A DNA stretch of 64,000 nt from Isoetes taiwanensis (GCA_021234155.1 JAJEKV010000168.1:739352-803351); one strand, 5' to 3'. Counted from the first letter of the stretch, positions 1-11,590 are shown. The notes: generated by a model from the sequence alone, not told the origin. Numbers and translations are program-made.

Positions 1-1650
1 ATTTCGGTTGTTCGAAATCATAGCACCGCCAAACACTAACTTTCGTAGCACGGTAGTTAGGAGGAGGCTAAGTCAATGTGTCGTTAGTTCTCTTTGTTGT
101 TTGGCTTGGTGTTAGGTTAAGTTAAGAAATTGTAGCTTTGAAGTGGAGGGGCCAAGATTGGAGGCCTAGCAGGTGCCGATGGGTAGCTCAAATGACAAAG
201 ATGATGGCTCCATTGGATTGGGCGTGCTCGAATTACCCTAAAACAATCAACTCTAGGCTTAAAATGGTCAAGGCGTGCCCAAAAAATGAACTTCGGGCGC
301 CGCTTGCCTTTTGTCACTTTGCGATCCAAGATCGAAAGCGCCGAAATGTCGTTTCGGCCGGACCCGTCGAGACTCGAGTCAACGCTGGCCCCGCCAGTCA
401 ACTTCGGCCCCGCTTGCATTTCGGCGACACCGGTCGGCGAACTCCCAGATAATGCCATCGGCTAGAATCCGTATGTGGCGCGTATTTCCGTGTATATTTT
501 TTTAATAATAAAATTTTGAAGTTAATAAGAAAAAAATTTTGAAATTTTAAAAAGTTAATTGGCCGTTTAGCAAACCATTTTCTCGTCATTTGCTTTTGCT
601 TCCGTGCCTCCAACCCGAAAGCCCTCGCCATCGCCACCAGGACCGGACCTTGATCCTGCGCCCTTGTGCTTTGTGCCTCTTAAGCGCCCCCTTTTGCCAT
701 CCCCTTCGCCACCGGCCGCAAGACTACCCCAGCTATGGCCATTACCAAGAGCGCCCGGATCCGGCCCACCATGAGCATCGTGGAGATCTACGCCATGATT
801 GCTAAGCACATGGCTCTTGACTCGACCCTCATCGACATCTTGTTGGATGAGCTGGTCAATAGGTTTGAGAACAACGATAGGATTCCATATCACGCCTATC
901 ACTTCTCGAGCCATTCCTCATCCATTTGAACCTACGCCCGACTCCCATATACCCTTGTTGAGCAACCCGATATGGTAATGATGCTCATCAAATTTTATCC
1001 TCGAACAGGGGAAGGCCATAATGGAGGAGGAAGATGTCGGAGACGGAGGCCGGCCGTATTAGGGGTTTTGCCGGGGAGGGCGACCACCAGGAGATTGAGC
1101 GGTAACCGCGGCTGCTTCTGGGGTAGGGAGTACCGGTACCTCGGGGCGGCTTTGCCGTCATTGATGGCAAGAGCCATTGAGGTTCCCCCATACCATCGGC
1201 ATGAGGGTTCCAACGGCTTTTGCGGGGAGAAATTCCCGACATTAGCGTAGACTATCCTCGACAACTATTCGGATAGATATGGGTCTCATGACCTAACGGT
1301 ACCATGGCCCTTAATGGCCGTGTGCGCAGCCCAGCTTTTTGCTCAGATCCAAGAAGACCTAAGGAGAGCTCGGGAAGAGCGCGAGAAGTTGGAGCAAGAT
1401 GAGCGGGACCGACAAGATCAGGGGACCAGCGGGGGAGGAGGTGCATCCGGAGTGAATCGAACCCAAAACCCACGATCCAGACCGTTAAGCTCCGGAAGGA
1501 AGGGAGTTGCTCATAAGGCCAGCAGATCCAATACAAGGATAAGTTAAAGACCTGCACTGGGCTTTTGGGAAGAAGACCAGCCTTCCGTGAGGCGTGAGAG
1601 TGGATAACTCCCTACGGATTCTTTGGGCTAAGACAGTGCCAACATCGTCG
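1..1650. other. Unassigned decayed DNA, no confident gene
   Basis: I recognise no gene here. Short open stretches exist at 735-929 and 1314-1547 on the plus strand. The second has an Arg/Glu-rich helical look (EDLRRAREEREKLEQDERDR) followed by a Gly/Ser-rich tail, but no family match is apparent. The stretch runs directly into the histone H3 pseudogene, so it may be equally decayed coding DNA. Confidence 0.4.
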
Positions 1651-1669
1651 GGGCACAGGCCACCTGGCC

Positions 1670-1975
1670 GGAAGCCTCATCGGTTCCGACCCGATTAAGA
1701 CGTGGCATTCGCGGGAGATCCGCCAAATTTCGAGAAGTCCACGGACCTTCCGATCGAAAAGTTGCCTTTTTCAGAGGGTCTGGTGCGGAGATCGCCTGGC
1801 AATTTAAGACCGATCTCCGCTTCCGGACCTTTTGCAATTTTACGCGCCCAAGAGGTCAGTTGAAGCCTACTTGGTAGCACTTTTTTGTGATGCCAACCTT
1901 TGCGCTATCCACGCAAAGAGGGTCACCATAATGCCTAAGGATTTAGCCCTCGCCCTGTAGGATACGGGGAGCAAC
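1670..1975 (+). pseudogene. Histone H3 pseudogene (canonical-type histone fold)
   Basis: Pieces of canonical histone H3 occur in the correct order but in shifting frames: KPHRFRP, REIRQ, EKSTDL with [13 protein letters not shown], then a long in-frame run ending [16 protein letters not shown], then RIRG. This spans the end of the N-terminal tail and the whole histone fold. It resembles replication-type H3 rather than CENH3, because the KTDLRF and [13 protein letters not shown] segments are canonical. Several one-base frameshifts and a stop after KPHRFRPD make it non-functional. No intron is seen. The N-terminal tail before about residue 35 is not recognisable. Histone H3 is a nucleosome core subunit. 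This copy is probably a retrocopy or a fragment captured by a mobile element, since it lies just upstream of unknown ORFs and a chromovirus. Confidence 0.75.
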
Positions 1976-2117
1976 CTTAGCCTACTTGCGGGGATCCGCA
2001 TTTGTACATATTTTTTTGTGATAATTAATAAAGAAGCTTTTATTTTGAATTAAAAGTTTAATGTTTTTTTTATGTTAAATTTAAAATAAAATGCTGACGT
2101 CGGCTTTAATAAAAGGG

Positions 2118-2124
2118 TTTAAAA
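2118..2124 (+). promoter_or_regulatory. Possible TATA box upstream of the hypothetical gene
   Basis: A TTTAAAA motif lies about 110 bases before the open frame that starts near 2233. Position and sequence suit a plant TATA box. Nothing else supports it and the surrounding DNA is AT-rich. Confidence 0.2.
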
Positions 2125-2232
2125 GGGGACCCAGAAGGTTATTTTAAACGCTTCTTCCCTCTCCCTTCCTTCTAGCGCCATGAGCGCATGCCACCCTTCT
2201 TTGCCTGCGACCTTGATGGAGAGAAATGATCC

Positions 2233-2532
2233 ACAGTTTCCTTCGACCTGCTGCGGCCTTTGCTATGCCAACGCATAGATCTCCTTGCCAATATGCAGCG
2301 GCATCCGGACTACGCCGGATTCCTTGACTTTTACATGGAGGAAATGCTTCCTCTGTGTATTCCTCTGGGGGATCCTCCCCAGCTATATTTGGAGCGGGAG
2401 ATAGTTCGGCAGATGCTAGGCGGGGACACACATGCTTATGACGTCTTGAAGGGGAAACTCCGATGGGGTAAACACCTACCAGCTGGTCCAAAGATCGGGG
2501 GCAGCGTATCTCGGAAGCTACTTTCGCTCTAG
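2233..2532 (+). CDS. Hypothetical protein, upstream frame (frameshifted from the next ORF)
   Basis: An open frame after a stop near 2230 reads FDLLRPLLCQRIDLLANMQR and continues through YLEREIVRQMLGGDTHAYDV to a stop at 2532. The first in-frame ATG is at 2260. Composition is protein-like (amphipathic, balanced). It ends 11 bases before the ATG of the 346-codon ORF, which is in a different frame, so the two are probably one protein of about 440 residues broken by a one-base shift, or two exons. I recognise no family. It could be a host orphan gene or an accessory ORF of the adjacent retroelement. Confidence 0.4.
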   Translation, partial: TVSFDLLRPLLCQRIDLLANMQRHPDYAGFLDFYMEEMLPLCIPLGDPPQLYLEREIVRQMLGGDTHAYDVLKGKLRWGKHLPAGPKIGGSVSRKLLSL

Positions 2533-2542
2533 CCATCCTCTC

Positions 2543-3583
2543 ATGGACCAATACGTTGAGGATGAAACCTTGCCGGCAGAGAAGGGCAAGCTGCCAGAAT
2601 CCTCCGAGGAGGGGGATGACGAGCATATAGGAATGGGCGACTTTGGCCGTTGGAAAGAGCTAGCAGAGGAGCTACCACCGCGCCGTGACCAATCTATAGG
2701 CTTGTCAGGGTTAGACGGCCTTCCAGTTATTTATCACCAGGGGCAGGAATACCTTCTCTTGGATGATATTATCTGGACGTATCACGTGGTGGCCGGATTT
2801 CGACGCAAGCGCAAAGACCATGTACTTTATGAGCTTGCGGAGTATTGTATGGATGATTTCATCGACTTCACTTCTACCGAGCTTCCTCCGGAGGTGCACC
2901 AGCTGCTTCAGTTCCGTCAGGAGACCCTAGAGCCGGCGGAGACTCTATTACGTCTTCGCGACTTCGTGATGCAGGAACCAGCTTCGCAACCTGCACCAGA
3001 TGCCTTCACGGCTATGGGACCTCACGTCCCAAACATTAATATGGTTGAGGTTCCCTCCGACTCAGATGATGAGGGTGAAGATTTATACCATAACCCTGCG
3101 CACAAGAAGGAGGAGCAACAGGAGCTCAAGGAGGAAGAAGTCCCCATGGACTTGGATAAGGAAGTGGCAGCAACTGAGACTTCGCAAGGGAAAGTGCTGG
3201 GTAACCACCTTACCCGTTTCTTTTTGTCGGCCTTCCGACATGGACAAGTCCTCTTCATAGCCCGAGATCTAGGGCCAGAGGCTGAAGCTTCATGGTGGGC
3301 CCTCCGTGCACTCTCTACACTGGCCGGCCACAAGAAGCTTCCCTATCGTACGTTTACGTATGTACTCGTACGACGGGATCTTGCCCTGACGGCCTTGGGT
3401 CAGGACATTGCGCCTTGGATGGGCATGAAGCTCCTCACGGCAGCCCCATTGGCCGTTGCCTATCCATCAGAGGTTGCATCTGTTGCGGCTGCCACTGTAG
3501 ACCCTGGGGTAACTCTGCTGCGACACCGACCGCCTCCACCACCTCCTAGGGCTAAGGATCAGGAGGCAGGGCCTAGTTCCTAG
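2543..3583 (+). CDS. Hypothetical acidic protein, 346 codons
   Basis: This is the longest open frame in the first 20 kb. Visible parts: an acidic N terminus (residues about 1-35), a mixed region with LPVIYHQGQEYLLLDDIIW (about 60-80), a helical region to about 145, an acidic Asp/Glu/Lys linker (about 165-210) and an Ala/Leu-rich C-terminal domain (about 220-320). It ends in a polyproline run (PPPPPP) and a Ser tail. No known catalytic motif, membrane segment or signal peptide is visible and I do not recognise the family. The start is the first ATG of the frame; the true protein probably begins in the other frame at about 2233. A second acidic ORF follows after a roughly 270-base AT-rich gap with a splice-acceptor-like sequence, so the two may be exons of one gene. 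The frame break argues for decay. Confidence 0.5.
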   Translation: MDQYVEDETLPAEKGKLPESSEEGDDEHIGMGDFGRWKELAEELPPRRDQSIGLSGLDGLPVIYHQGQEYLLLDDIIWTYHVVAGFRRKRKDHVLYELAEYCMDDFIDFTSTELPPEVHQLLQFRQETLEPAETLLRLRDFVMQEPASQPAPDAFTAMGPHVPNINMVEVPSDSDDEGEDLYHNPAHKKEEQQELKEEEVPMDLDKEVAATETSQGKVLGNHLTRFFLSAFRHGQVLFIARDLGPEAEASWWALRALSTLAGHKKLPYRTFTYVLVRRDLALTALGQDIAPWMGMKLLTAAPLAVAYPSEVASVAAATVDPGVTLLRHRPPPPPPRAKDQEAGPSS

Positions 3584-3827
3584 TATAATTTTGCTATGAA
3601 AAATGTATATATATATATATGTTTTGCTAGTTCTTTTTCTTATATATTTATATATGTGTGTTCTGGGATTTTCGGTTGGCAATTGAATGGACCATATTGA
3701 CAAATGGTGTACCTTATTTACTTATTAAATACAAAGTTCTCTTGAGGAGTATTATTGAATTGTGTGTTTTTCTTTATGACATCCTCTTCAAAAGTATTAA
3801 AACTTTAGAATATAATGGAATTACAAA

Positions 3828-4250
3828 ATGTTCTCTATTTATTCCAACTATGTTGCAGAGGAAAACATTTGGGAATATGAGGAGAGAATCACCGATATGG
3901 TTAGGAGGGACGATCCCGGGCCGCCAGACCAGGACTATGGCCAGAGATATGGTGAATATCCAGAGTGGGAGGAAGGCTATGAAACCGAACCACCGCCACC
4001 AGGGGAACTCTACGACCCTGACAAAGGGCTAGAGATAGTTAACATTCTCAGGGATCGAGCTTTCGAGGATCTGAAGATGACCCTGTGTCGTACCTGGGAC
4101 TATTGGAATATGACCAGGCACGAAGCCTTCGAGGACGCCAACGACCATCTTTGGCAACTCTTTTTATGCGATCGCGGCTCTTTAACCTTCGATTATCAGC
4201 CCAACATGGGAGTACCAAGCAATCATTGTCCAAGCCTGGGCACGCTATAA
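3828..4250 (+). CDS. Hypothetical acidic Pro/Glu/Tyr-rich protein or second exon
   Basis: An open frame of 140 codons. A splice-acceptor-like TGTTGCAG sits at about 3849-3856. The frame after it reads EENIWEYEERITDMVRRDD, then a Pro/Glu/Tyr-rich stretch (about residues 30-65), then a helical segment with LEIVNILRDRAFEDLKMTLC and EDANDHLWQLFLC. The last roughly 20 residues look like read-through in a wrong frame. AT-rich DNA with AATGAAAT follows at about 4449, which could hold a poly(A) signal. The family is unknown. Composition matches the preceding ORF, which suggests a common gene. Confidence 0.4.
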   Translation: MFSIYSNYVAEENIWEYEERITDMVRRDDPGPPDQDYGQRYGEYPEWEEGYETEPPPPGELYDPDKGLEIVNILRDRAFEDLKMTLCRTWDYWNMTRHEAFEDANDHLWQLFLCDRGSLTFDYQPNMGVPSNHCPSLGTL

Positions 4251-4568
4251 ACTCGTCCGAGCTGTACGGGAGAGTACCCGCTACGCGATCCTGTACCCCT
4301 TCGCCAACCCCTAGGCTTGGTCTCTTCCGTTGTGTTTTCGTTGTTGTGGTTACGCTGTGTGCCAGTAGAACTTTAAAAGTTCCCATTGTATCATACCTAC
4401 TTTTGTCTCAATCCATGTATCAATCAACCCGTTGTTATAATCAACTTGAATGAAATACAAATATTGTCTTCGCTTTGTATATACCGTTGTTTCGATTAAC
4501 TTAAAAAGGATTGTACATTAATGTAAATCTGCTTATATATTCATGAATGATTCCTATAGGCGGTTATA

Positions 4569-5129
4569 ATGCGAACCCGCTTGGCAAACACCCTCCAACG
4601 CCAAGTAGGGCTCACCGAACAGAAATTGATGTTAATGAAAAGGCAACTTCGGCGAAATTCACGTGCTTATGTGTTGCATACCAATCCACCGCCACATACT
4701 CGGGAGGACGGACCGGAATTACCTCCGCGACCATTGAGTCCACTGCACAATGCGGCCATCTCCTCCCAGCTAGCCCCGTGCCCGCACATGAGAGAAGGAC
4801 TCATGCTAAGCGTCAACGGTTCCTCTAAGGATAGCGCCCGCTTCCTCACATTCAACCACTTCAGGTTCTTGAGGGGTCCTCGCTATCGGGGCAGTGACCA
4901 TTCAAGGCGTAAGGATAAGGAATACCAAAAACCGTTGATACAAATATTACTAGTATATGGAAGAACCTAAGTTGGCTCAATTTGATGGGAAATCCAGAGG
5001 AGGCTTGAATGCGAGTCTTGGTTGACGTAAATGAAGGAATTCGGGAAGTCCTATGGAATGATCTGAGAAAGATACGGGGAAGGTCGCCACCACGAACCTT
5101 ACGGAGCTGCGTATTTGGTGGAAGGGTTA
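4569..5129 (+). pseudogene. Probable chromovirus gag N-terminal part (decayed)
   Basis: An open frame starting MRTRLANTLQRQVGLTEQKL has a helical, basic N terminus. It is followed in broken frames by KLAQFDGKSRG, ECESWL and WWKGY. These loosely match the gag pattern of plant gypsy elements: a target-like motif with a later WW-containing helix. The similarity stops abruptly at about 5130, where the inverted LTR-containing segment begins. Gag resumes at 7182 with its C-terminal linker. The assignment rests on pattern and position only; it could also be unrelated sequence. Confidence 0.35.
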
Positions 5130-7181
5130 CGCGGGGGCCCTCCGCCTATTTCCGGTCCATCTATGAAATGAGGCCCGAAGAAGGACACGAAGGGGTCATT
5201 CGACCCACGCCTTGATGGGACTCCTACGTCATGGAAGCATGAATACAAGGGTTAGCACCACGGCATGAATATACATAAATAACCACCACGAAGGGTGGCG
5301 CATCCATCTAATATACCAACGGCATAGAATATGCATCTAATCCTCTGAAAACACCGGAACCGGGTTCTACCCTCGGACTCGGTGAGGATCGACGGCGTGG
5401 TGAGCCTCAAGAGATCGGCGGCCCAGGTCTTGGCATGGCGTTGGTGGCATAGAGCATTGGCTAGGGGTTGTCCCTCCATCCGCCCCTCACAGTGCACACT
5501 TTTGCGGATGGGTCAATTCATGCTATGGCTTTGCTATAGCCTTCCCTGAGACATAAACTTCGGGGCATCACCCTCCCGAGCCTACTCCAGTTCATGGCGC
5601 CTGGTCCGATGAGGCAGGTCGGGGGCGTCCCCTTCCAATCACACGGTGGTTCCATGGGTGAGCTAGAGAATACGTGCCGCATCCAGCCCCGCATCCGTGC
5701 AGACTTACTCACCCTAAATCTACTCAAAGTGCATAGTGCTCCATCTGAGATCACACCACTACACCCGGGGAGTGTCGGACCCATACCCGCCCTCAACGTG
5801 ACCAGGCTATCGCCCTAGCCCACCAGGAGTCTCGGGAGCCTTGTATGCTCATGCAAGACCCCACCCCTCATGTCACCACTGTGTTCCTTGTGCGGTGCTA
5901 AGCCGACCATAGCATCTAGGACCCTGGGTTCTTGTGCACTGTCATAATTAATGGGACTCTGGGCGCTATCTAGGAGCATACTACAATACACGGTTCGTAG
6001 GCCTCTACCCCCGTAATCCCCCGCTTCGAAAGTCAGTTAAACAAAGAACTAACAATCCATCCTTTCGCAGTAAGAACCAAATTGAATATAAAGAGAACTT
6101 GTTTGTACAACCAAGGGTTAGTTTCTATGATTGATTCACAAAGAGAACAGAGAGATGGACACAACCAAGTGTTAACTAGAATTCACATAGCCACCTACCA
6201 TTACCATTTGGTCGGACTCGTTCCATGGGGCCTCCATCTTAGGGAGTTGAGAATTCAATTTACTTCACGTGAGGACGTATGTTATGGTGATCTTACGCAA
6301 GTGTCTCGATGGCGCCCAGCTCACGGCCTTCCTTGGTCGATCTTGAGTCAATCCCGTGGATAGGGGTCAAGTTGGCATCCAAACTTGGCAATCCCCATGC
6401 TTTGCCCAATCGATTGGGGCGGTGGCACTGTAATTAGCCTAATTTCCTAGGTTATAGGTTATTATTATTAATGTGTTAAATTAGCATAGCTAATTTAATC
6501 CTTTTAAGGTAACCCCCTAGGTTGCAAGTAAGTTCCCATACCCCATGGTAGCGTACCCTTAGGGAGTGGTCCCAGATATAGTAGACCGTATAAATCGTGG
6601 AACGTCACATTCTCCCCTCCTTAAAAATAATGTTGTCCTCGGCATTGGGGTTAGCTAATTGAATACATATCGTAAAAAGCAATCGAATTAGAAAATGAAG
6701 TTAAGATTATAACAAGAATACGTTGAGATTATAGTAATTACGACAAGAATACATTGAAGTTAAAATATCAAAGTACAAGCACCAAGGTGCCCGATACAAA
6801 CTTATGATCAAGGGAGTTTAGGACCAAAGTCTCATTTAAAACATTCCGACAAAGAAAAATCACACATGTAGACAAAACCAATACGGGAAAAAGTTGGGTC
6901 ATCAAAGAACCCTCTATACAAAGGCGGTGACGACTTGTTCAATTGGCTTTACACAACCATATACCCGTAGGTTAATAATATGATTAAGTTGTGGTTGAAG
7001 GACCACCCCTACAAATAAAAAAAAAAAAATATCTAGAAGGGAATCTATCATGTGTATGGCTTGCAATTCATTGTGGCATAAGGAATGGTGGAGTTCCCCG
7101 TATAGCCGGAATGAACGCAGTCTATTTACTAGATGTCTTCCTAGCAATTCGCGGTCATGTCAACATCAACAATACACCACG
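5130..7181 (-). repeat. Left arm of large inverted repeat (inverted 3' UTR, PPT and LTR)
   Basis: The reverse complement of this arm matches 11038-13107 almost base for base over 2.05 kb. Shared landmarks are the tract ending in the polypurine run and the LTR start TGTGACGTTCCACG (here its complement ends at 6609), and the 78-codon open frame read on opposite strands in the two arms. The LTR part is 5130-6609 and the internal UTR part is 6610-7181. The inner junction joins this arm to gag C-terminal coding sequence at 7181/7182. Confidence 0.9.
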
Positions 7182-7740
7182 AACATCAACCTGCTCCTTA
7201 CTCGCAGCCACGGCCGTCCACACCTTACAAACCCCGTTCGCCAAGTCCGGGCCCTCTCAAAGACAATTCTTATGGGCGCCAGAGAAGAAAGTTGCTTTTA
7301 GCACTTGGATAAGCGAGAACAATCTTTGGTAAGGAAATTCGGGGCCTCTTACGTCCATTCCTAAAGAGGCGGGAGAACAGCTCCACGGATAAGGCATGCT
7401 ACGGTGCATGAGGCCTGGACACTTCATGCAGAATTGTCCGTACGTCACGCAGACTGCTCAACTGGCCATGGCCGACCTGGATTGGGAAGATTTGGAGTCC
7501 AATCTTGCTGCGGAGGATGAGGCTCCCCGAGTACATTCATGGTGCGTCTCATATTCTTGCCACTATAGAAACAGTAAACGCCGAAAGTCGCCTTACATTT
7601 ATTTCTACAATAGGCCAAGTAGACAAGAAGCCCTTCATAATTTTGATGGACACGGGTAGTACGCATAATTTTGCTTCTCCTAGAATGGCCAATCTTTGCA
7701 TTTGGAAACGTTGAGATCCCGGCCTAAGCCGGTCCACATT
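7182..7740 (+). pseudogene. Chromovirus gag C terminus, CCHC zinc knuckle and aspartic protease
   Basis: From 7200 a Ser/Pro/Arg-rich linker typical of gag C termini is readable. At about 7395-7440 a CCHC knuckle follows (RPGHFMQNCP visible); its second cysteine is lost from frame by a one-base deletion. At 7600-7700 the frame gives KKPFIILMDTGSTHNF, the aspartic protease active site, with the catalytic Asp codon at about 7649. Gag packages RNA and the protease cleaves the polyprotein. Frame changes between these blocks make the gene non-functional. The order and spacing are normal for Ty3/gypsy. Confidence 0.75.
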
Positions 7741-8129
7741 AGCTAGCTGTAAGATCGGGACACACTCATGGCCAGATTAACCTTAAAATCACGGTTGCAA
7801 AACGCACCGGTTGCCTTAGGTGCGAATTAATGGACATTGGCAAATATGATCTTATTGTGGGAATGGAGTTTTTAGCGTCTGCCGGGCCCACATAGATCGC
7901 TGTGAGAAATCGGAGGTCACCTTCAACGCCGCTAATGGAGCACGTGTGACGATAAAAGGTGATTCATTACACTCAGCCATGCAAATAATGTCAATAAAGC
8001 GGCTAGGAAAAGCTATACTGCAGGAATGAACTCCTTTGCCTTATTAAACTTGCTTCCATTGAGTGGACTCCAAAGCAAAACAAGTAATCGACGCCCTACC
8101 ATCGGACATTGCTACCCTTCTTCGAGAAT

Positions 8130-9480
8130 TTAGCGATCTTTTTTCCGGATGAGATCCACAAGCTTCCTCCTTTGAGAGGGTGGAATGTGAGATAACTCTT
8201 GAACCCGGTACTAAGCCTACCAAAGAAAGCCCTCATCAATGAGTCCTCCCGAGTTAGGCGAGCTTAAGAAGCGACTACAAGAGTTACCGAATCAGGGGTT
8301 TATTCGCCCAAGAGTTTCACCATTTTGGCGCTCCTATTCTTTTGTCAAGAAGAAAGATGGCTCCTTAAGGATGTGTATTGATTATAGGCAACTCAATAAG
8401 CATACCATCAAGAATCGCTATGCTTTGCCTAGGGCGATGATCTTATGGACCCGATTACAAGGAGCAAAATATTTCTCAAAGATTGATTTAAACTCCCGGG
8501 TACCATCGGATAAGGATTAAGGAAGAGGACATCCATAAGTCTGCTTTTATTTGCGGATATGGGCATTACTTATTCCTTTGTCATGCCTTTTGGATTGACC
8601 AACGCCCACGCAACGTTTATGGGCCGATGAATGACATCTTCCGCCAATACTTGGGCGACTTTGTTGTCATTTTCTTTGATGACATTCTCATCTATAGTAA
8701 AACCCTCGCAGCAACATGAACAACATCTTCGATTAGCTTTGCAAAAGCTAAAGGCCATCGACTCTTTGCTAAGTTCTCTAAATGCAAGTTAAGCCACTCA
8801 GAGAGTAGACTATTTGGGGCATATTATCTCAGCCAGAAGGAATTGCTACGAGACCCGGCTAAGATAGAAGCGATAAAAGGATTGGCCCATTCCAGCTAAT
8901 GTTTGAGGAGGTCCGGAGTTTCTTGGGACTCGCAGGATATTATCGGAAATTTGTTAAGGATTTTGCAACAATTGTCGCACCTCTTACTAATCTCACAAGG
9001 CATGAGACAAGAAAGGATTGGATGGAACATTGGAAAACAAAAGTCCAAGTCGGCTTTCCGGCTCAAGGATGCCTTAACATCTGCACCTAGTCCTTACCTT
9101 GCCCGATCACGAAAAGGATAAATCAAGAGCCACCGACGCTAGTAAAATAGCTCTTGGAGGAGTTCTAATGCGAGGGGAGAGTTGTTGCTACGATTCAAAG
9201 AAGATGAACGATGCAAGCATATCCTACCCATGACCAGAATTGTCGGCAGTTGTTCGTGCTCTCGTATTTGGAGACACTACCTTCTTGGTAGAAGATTTCA
9301 GCCGGATACGGACCATCGAGTCTCCGCTATTTATCCACCCACCAAATCTGAATCTCCGCCAAATAAGATGGATGGAATTCCTCGAGGAATATGACTTCGA
9401 GATTGTATATAAACCGGGGAAGCACAATGTGGTTCTTGGATGCTTTGTCACGTCATCCCTTCATAACCCGCACCCATTGT
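8130..9480 (+). pseudogene. Chromovirus reverse transcriptase and RNase H
   Basis: RT blocks in order: [18 protein letters not shown] at about 8380-8430 and FSKIDLNS at about 8475-8500; MPFGLTNAHATFM near 8583; FFDDILIYS near 8670, the catalytic YxDD box with Tyr replaced by Phe; VDYLGHII near 8810; and SFLGLAGYYRKFVKDFA near 8920. RNase H is recognisable from TDASKIALGGVLMR near 9130 and the exit motif EIVYKPGKHNVVL near 9400-9432. RT copies the element RNA into DNA and RNase H removes the RNA strand. At least six frame changes and several stops interrupt it, and it is intronless. All blocks are on the plus strand in the normal order. Confidence 0.9.
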
Positions 9481-9639
9481 AATGCCATTTCCACACTCAC
9501 CGGCGAGTTTGGGAAGCAAATAGAACAAACCTTTGGCCACGATCCCGAATTCTGTAATATTTGGGAAAGTTTGGGTAAGGAAGCCCGTCCCGAATTCAGG
9601 GGTGCGAAAGCTGATTCTCCATGACACACACAACAGCCC

Positions 9640-10440
9640 TATAGCGGGGACATGCGGGTTTTATGAAAACTTACTTTAAGATCCGCTCCGGCTATTTTTT
9701 GGCCTTCCATGAAGAAGGATATTGCTAGGTACATCAAAGCGATTATCGGGTTTGTCAACAAACCAAAGATTTTGAGCAATTAAGAGTTCCCTGGAGTTGC
9801 AACCTTTGGATGTGCCCAACGCCAAGTGGGAAGTCATAACCATGGATTTCATTGTGGGGCTTCCACGCACTCTCGTGGGTATGATGCCTTAATGGTCGGT
9901 AATTACAAATTATCAAAGATGGCTCACTTCACGCCATGTCGCACCACCACGGACACCGCCTAGCCGACAATCGCCTTGCTCTTTGCAAAGGAAATTTTCA
10001 GGTTGCACGGGATCTTAGAGAGTAATTGTATCGGATAGGGATCCTAAGTTTGTCGGGCAGCATTAGGAAGGATTTCTTCGCCACCATCCGACCAAGCTTG
10101 CCATGAGTACTGCCTACCATCCTCGGGACGGATGGTCAAAGCGAGCGTGTCAATCGTATTATCGAAGATATGCTAAGAAGCTATGTATGGAGTAAAATGG
10201 TCACAATGGGCGGATTATATTTACTTGGTAGAATTAAGCCTACAGCATCCAAAGCGGGAGTCTTCTAGAATGTCTCCCTTCATGATAAATTATGGCTATC
10301 AATGTCTTACTCCGCACATCGGGCATAATCCTGTTTCTAAAGTGGAGGTCTCTCAACAACTCCTTTTAGAAATGCACGGCCTTGGTGGAAGAAGTTCGGG
10401 GTTACTTATTGGCCGACGCAATCGTCGAAGAGTCTAGCGG
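9640..10440 (+). pseudogene. Chromovirus integrase
   Basis: The core domain shows MDFIVGLPRT near 9842 with the first catalytic Asp, VSDRDPKFVG near 10027 with the second, and a damaged segment near 10115-10160 (STAYHPR, then broken frames) where the catalytic Glu is expected. The C-terminal part reads MSPFMINYGYQC near 10270, a Ty3/gypsy integrase hallmark. The N-terminal zinc-binding HHCC domain is hard to read. Integrase inserts the cDNA into chromosomes. Frameshifts make it inactive. Confidence 0.85.
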
Positions 10441-10685
10441 ATAAGCAACGAACCCCACGAATCTTCAGTGGGCGAATCGGTTTGGCTTAAGATCAAAATG
10501 TAAAACAAGCCAAGCTTAAAATTGGTAATCTGTAAGAAGTTGGCACCCGATAGGTTTGGGCCGTTCGGGATTACCAAGCGTGTGGGAGAACAGGGCATAT
10601 CGCTTGGACTTGCCACCCGGCTTGAAAATCCACAAGGTCTTTCCGTGAGTCTTCCGAGCAACATACCCCTGATCCAGAGGAGGTT

Positions 10686-11078
10686 TTGGATACCCCTACC
10701 CTCCTAGAAATGACTGAAGAGCAGCTGGAGATAGTGCCCGAAGCTCTTCTTGATCGAGCTTACAAACAGACCAGAAGGACTCAAATGTTGCAATACTTGG
10801 TCAAGTGGAAGCACTTACCAGTTGAAGATGCTACCTGGGTGATGAAGATAGACCTTGAGAAGCACTATCCGGACTTCATGCGGGAATCTCAAGGCCGCAC
10901 CATCAACGATGCTATCAACCCCGCTCCCGGCGGTAAGCTTGAAGGCTTGATTGACCGAGAATCATGTTTTAGAGGGGTAGACGCATCGTATATGATAATA
11001 ATAACCGATGATGAGATCACCTTCGTGTTCTCTAGGACGTGGTGTATTGTTGATGTTGACATGACCGCGAATTGCTAG
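10686..11078 (+). pseudogene. Chromodomain at the integrase C terminus
   Basis: YLVKWKHLPVEDATWV at about residues 37-52 of this open frame is a chromodomain core, which in chromoviruses targets insertion to modified-histone chromatin. It lies directly after the integrase C-terminal region and before the untranslated 3' end, as expected for a chromovirus. The frame continues to a stop at 11078, but conserved coding content ends at about 10960. The tail overlaps the start of the inverted-repeat arm at 11038, so its last residues are UTR read-through. Confidence 0.85.
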
Positions 11079-11590
11079 GAAGACATCTAGTAAATAGACT
11101 GCGTTCATTCCGGCTATACGGGGAACTCCACCATTCCTTATGCCACAATGAATTGCAAGCCATACACATGATAGATTCCCTTCTAGATATTTTTTTTTCT
11201 TTTATTTGTAGGGGGTGGTCCCTTCAACCACAACTTAATCATATTATTAACCTACGGGTATATGGTTGTGTGCAGGCCAGTGAACAAGTCGTCACCTGCC
11301 TTGTATAGAGGGTTGCTGATGACCCAACTTTTCCCGTATTGGTTTTGTCTACATGTGTGATTTTTGCTGTCAGAATGTTTTAAATGAGACTTTGGTCCTA
11401 AACTCCCTTGATCATAAGTTTGTATCGGGCACCTTGGTGCTTGTACTTTGATATTTTAACTTCAATGTATTACTGTCAGAATTACTATAATCTCAACGTA
11501 TTAATGTTATATTCTTAACTTCATTTTCTAATTCGATTTAATTACGATATGTATTCAATTAGCTAACCCCAATGCTGAGGACAGCATTAT

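Noticed and set aside
6914-7147. 77-78 codon ORF present twice, minus here and plus at 11072-11308
   Set aside because: It is the same untranslated 3' region of the chromovirus in both inverted-repeat arms. Its duplication reflects the repeat, not protein conservation.
9240-9482. Small plus ORFs across RT/RNase H as separate genes
   Set aside because: They are frame fragments of one decayed polyprotein.
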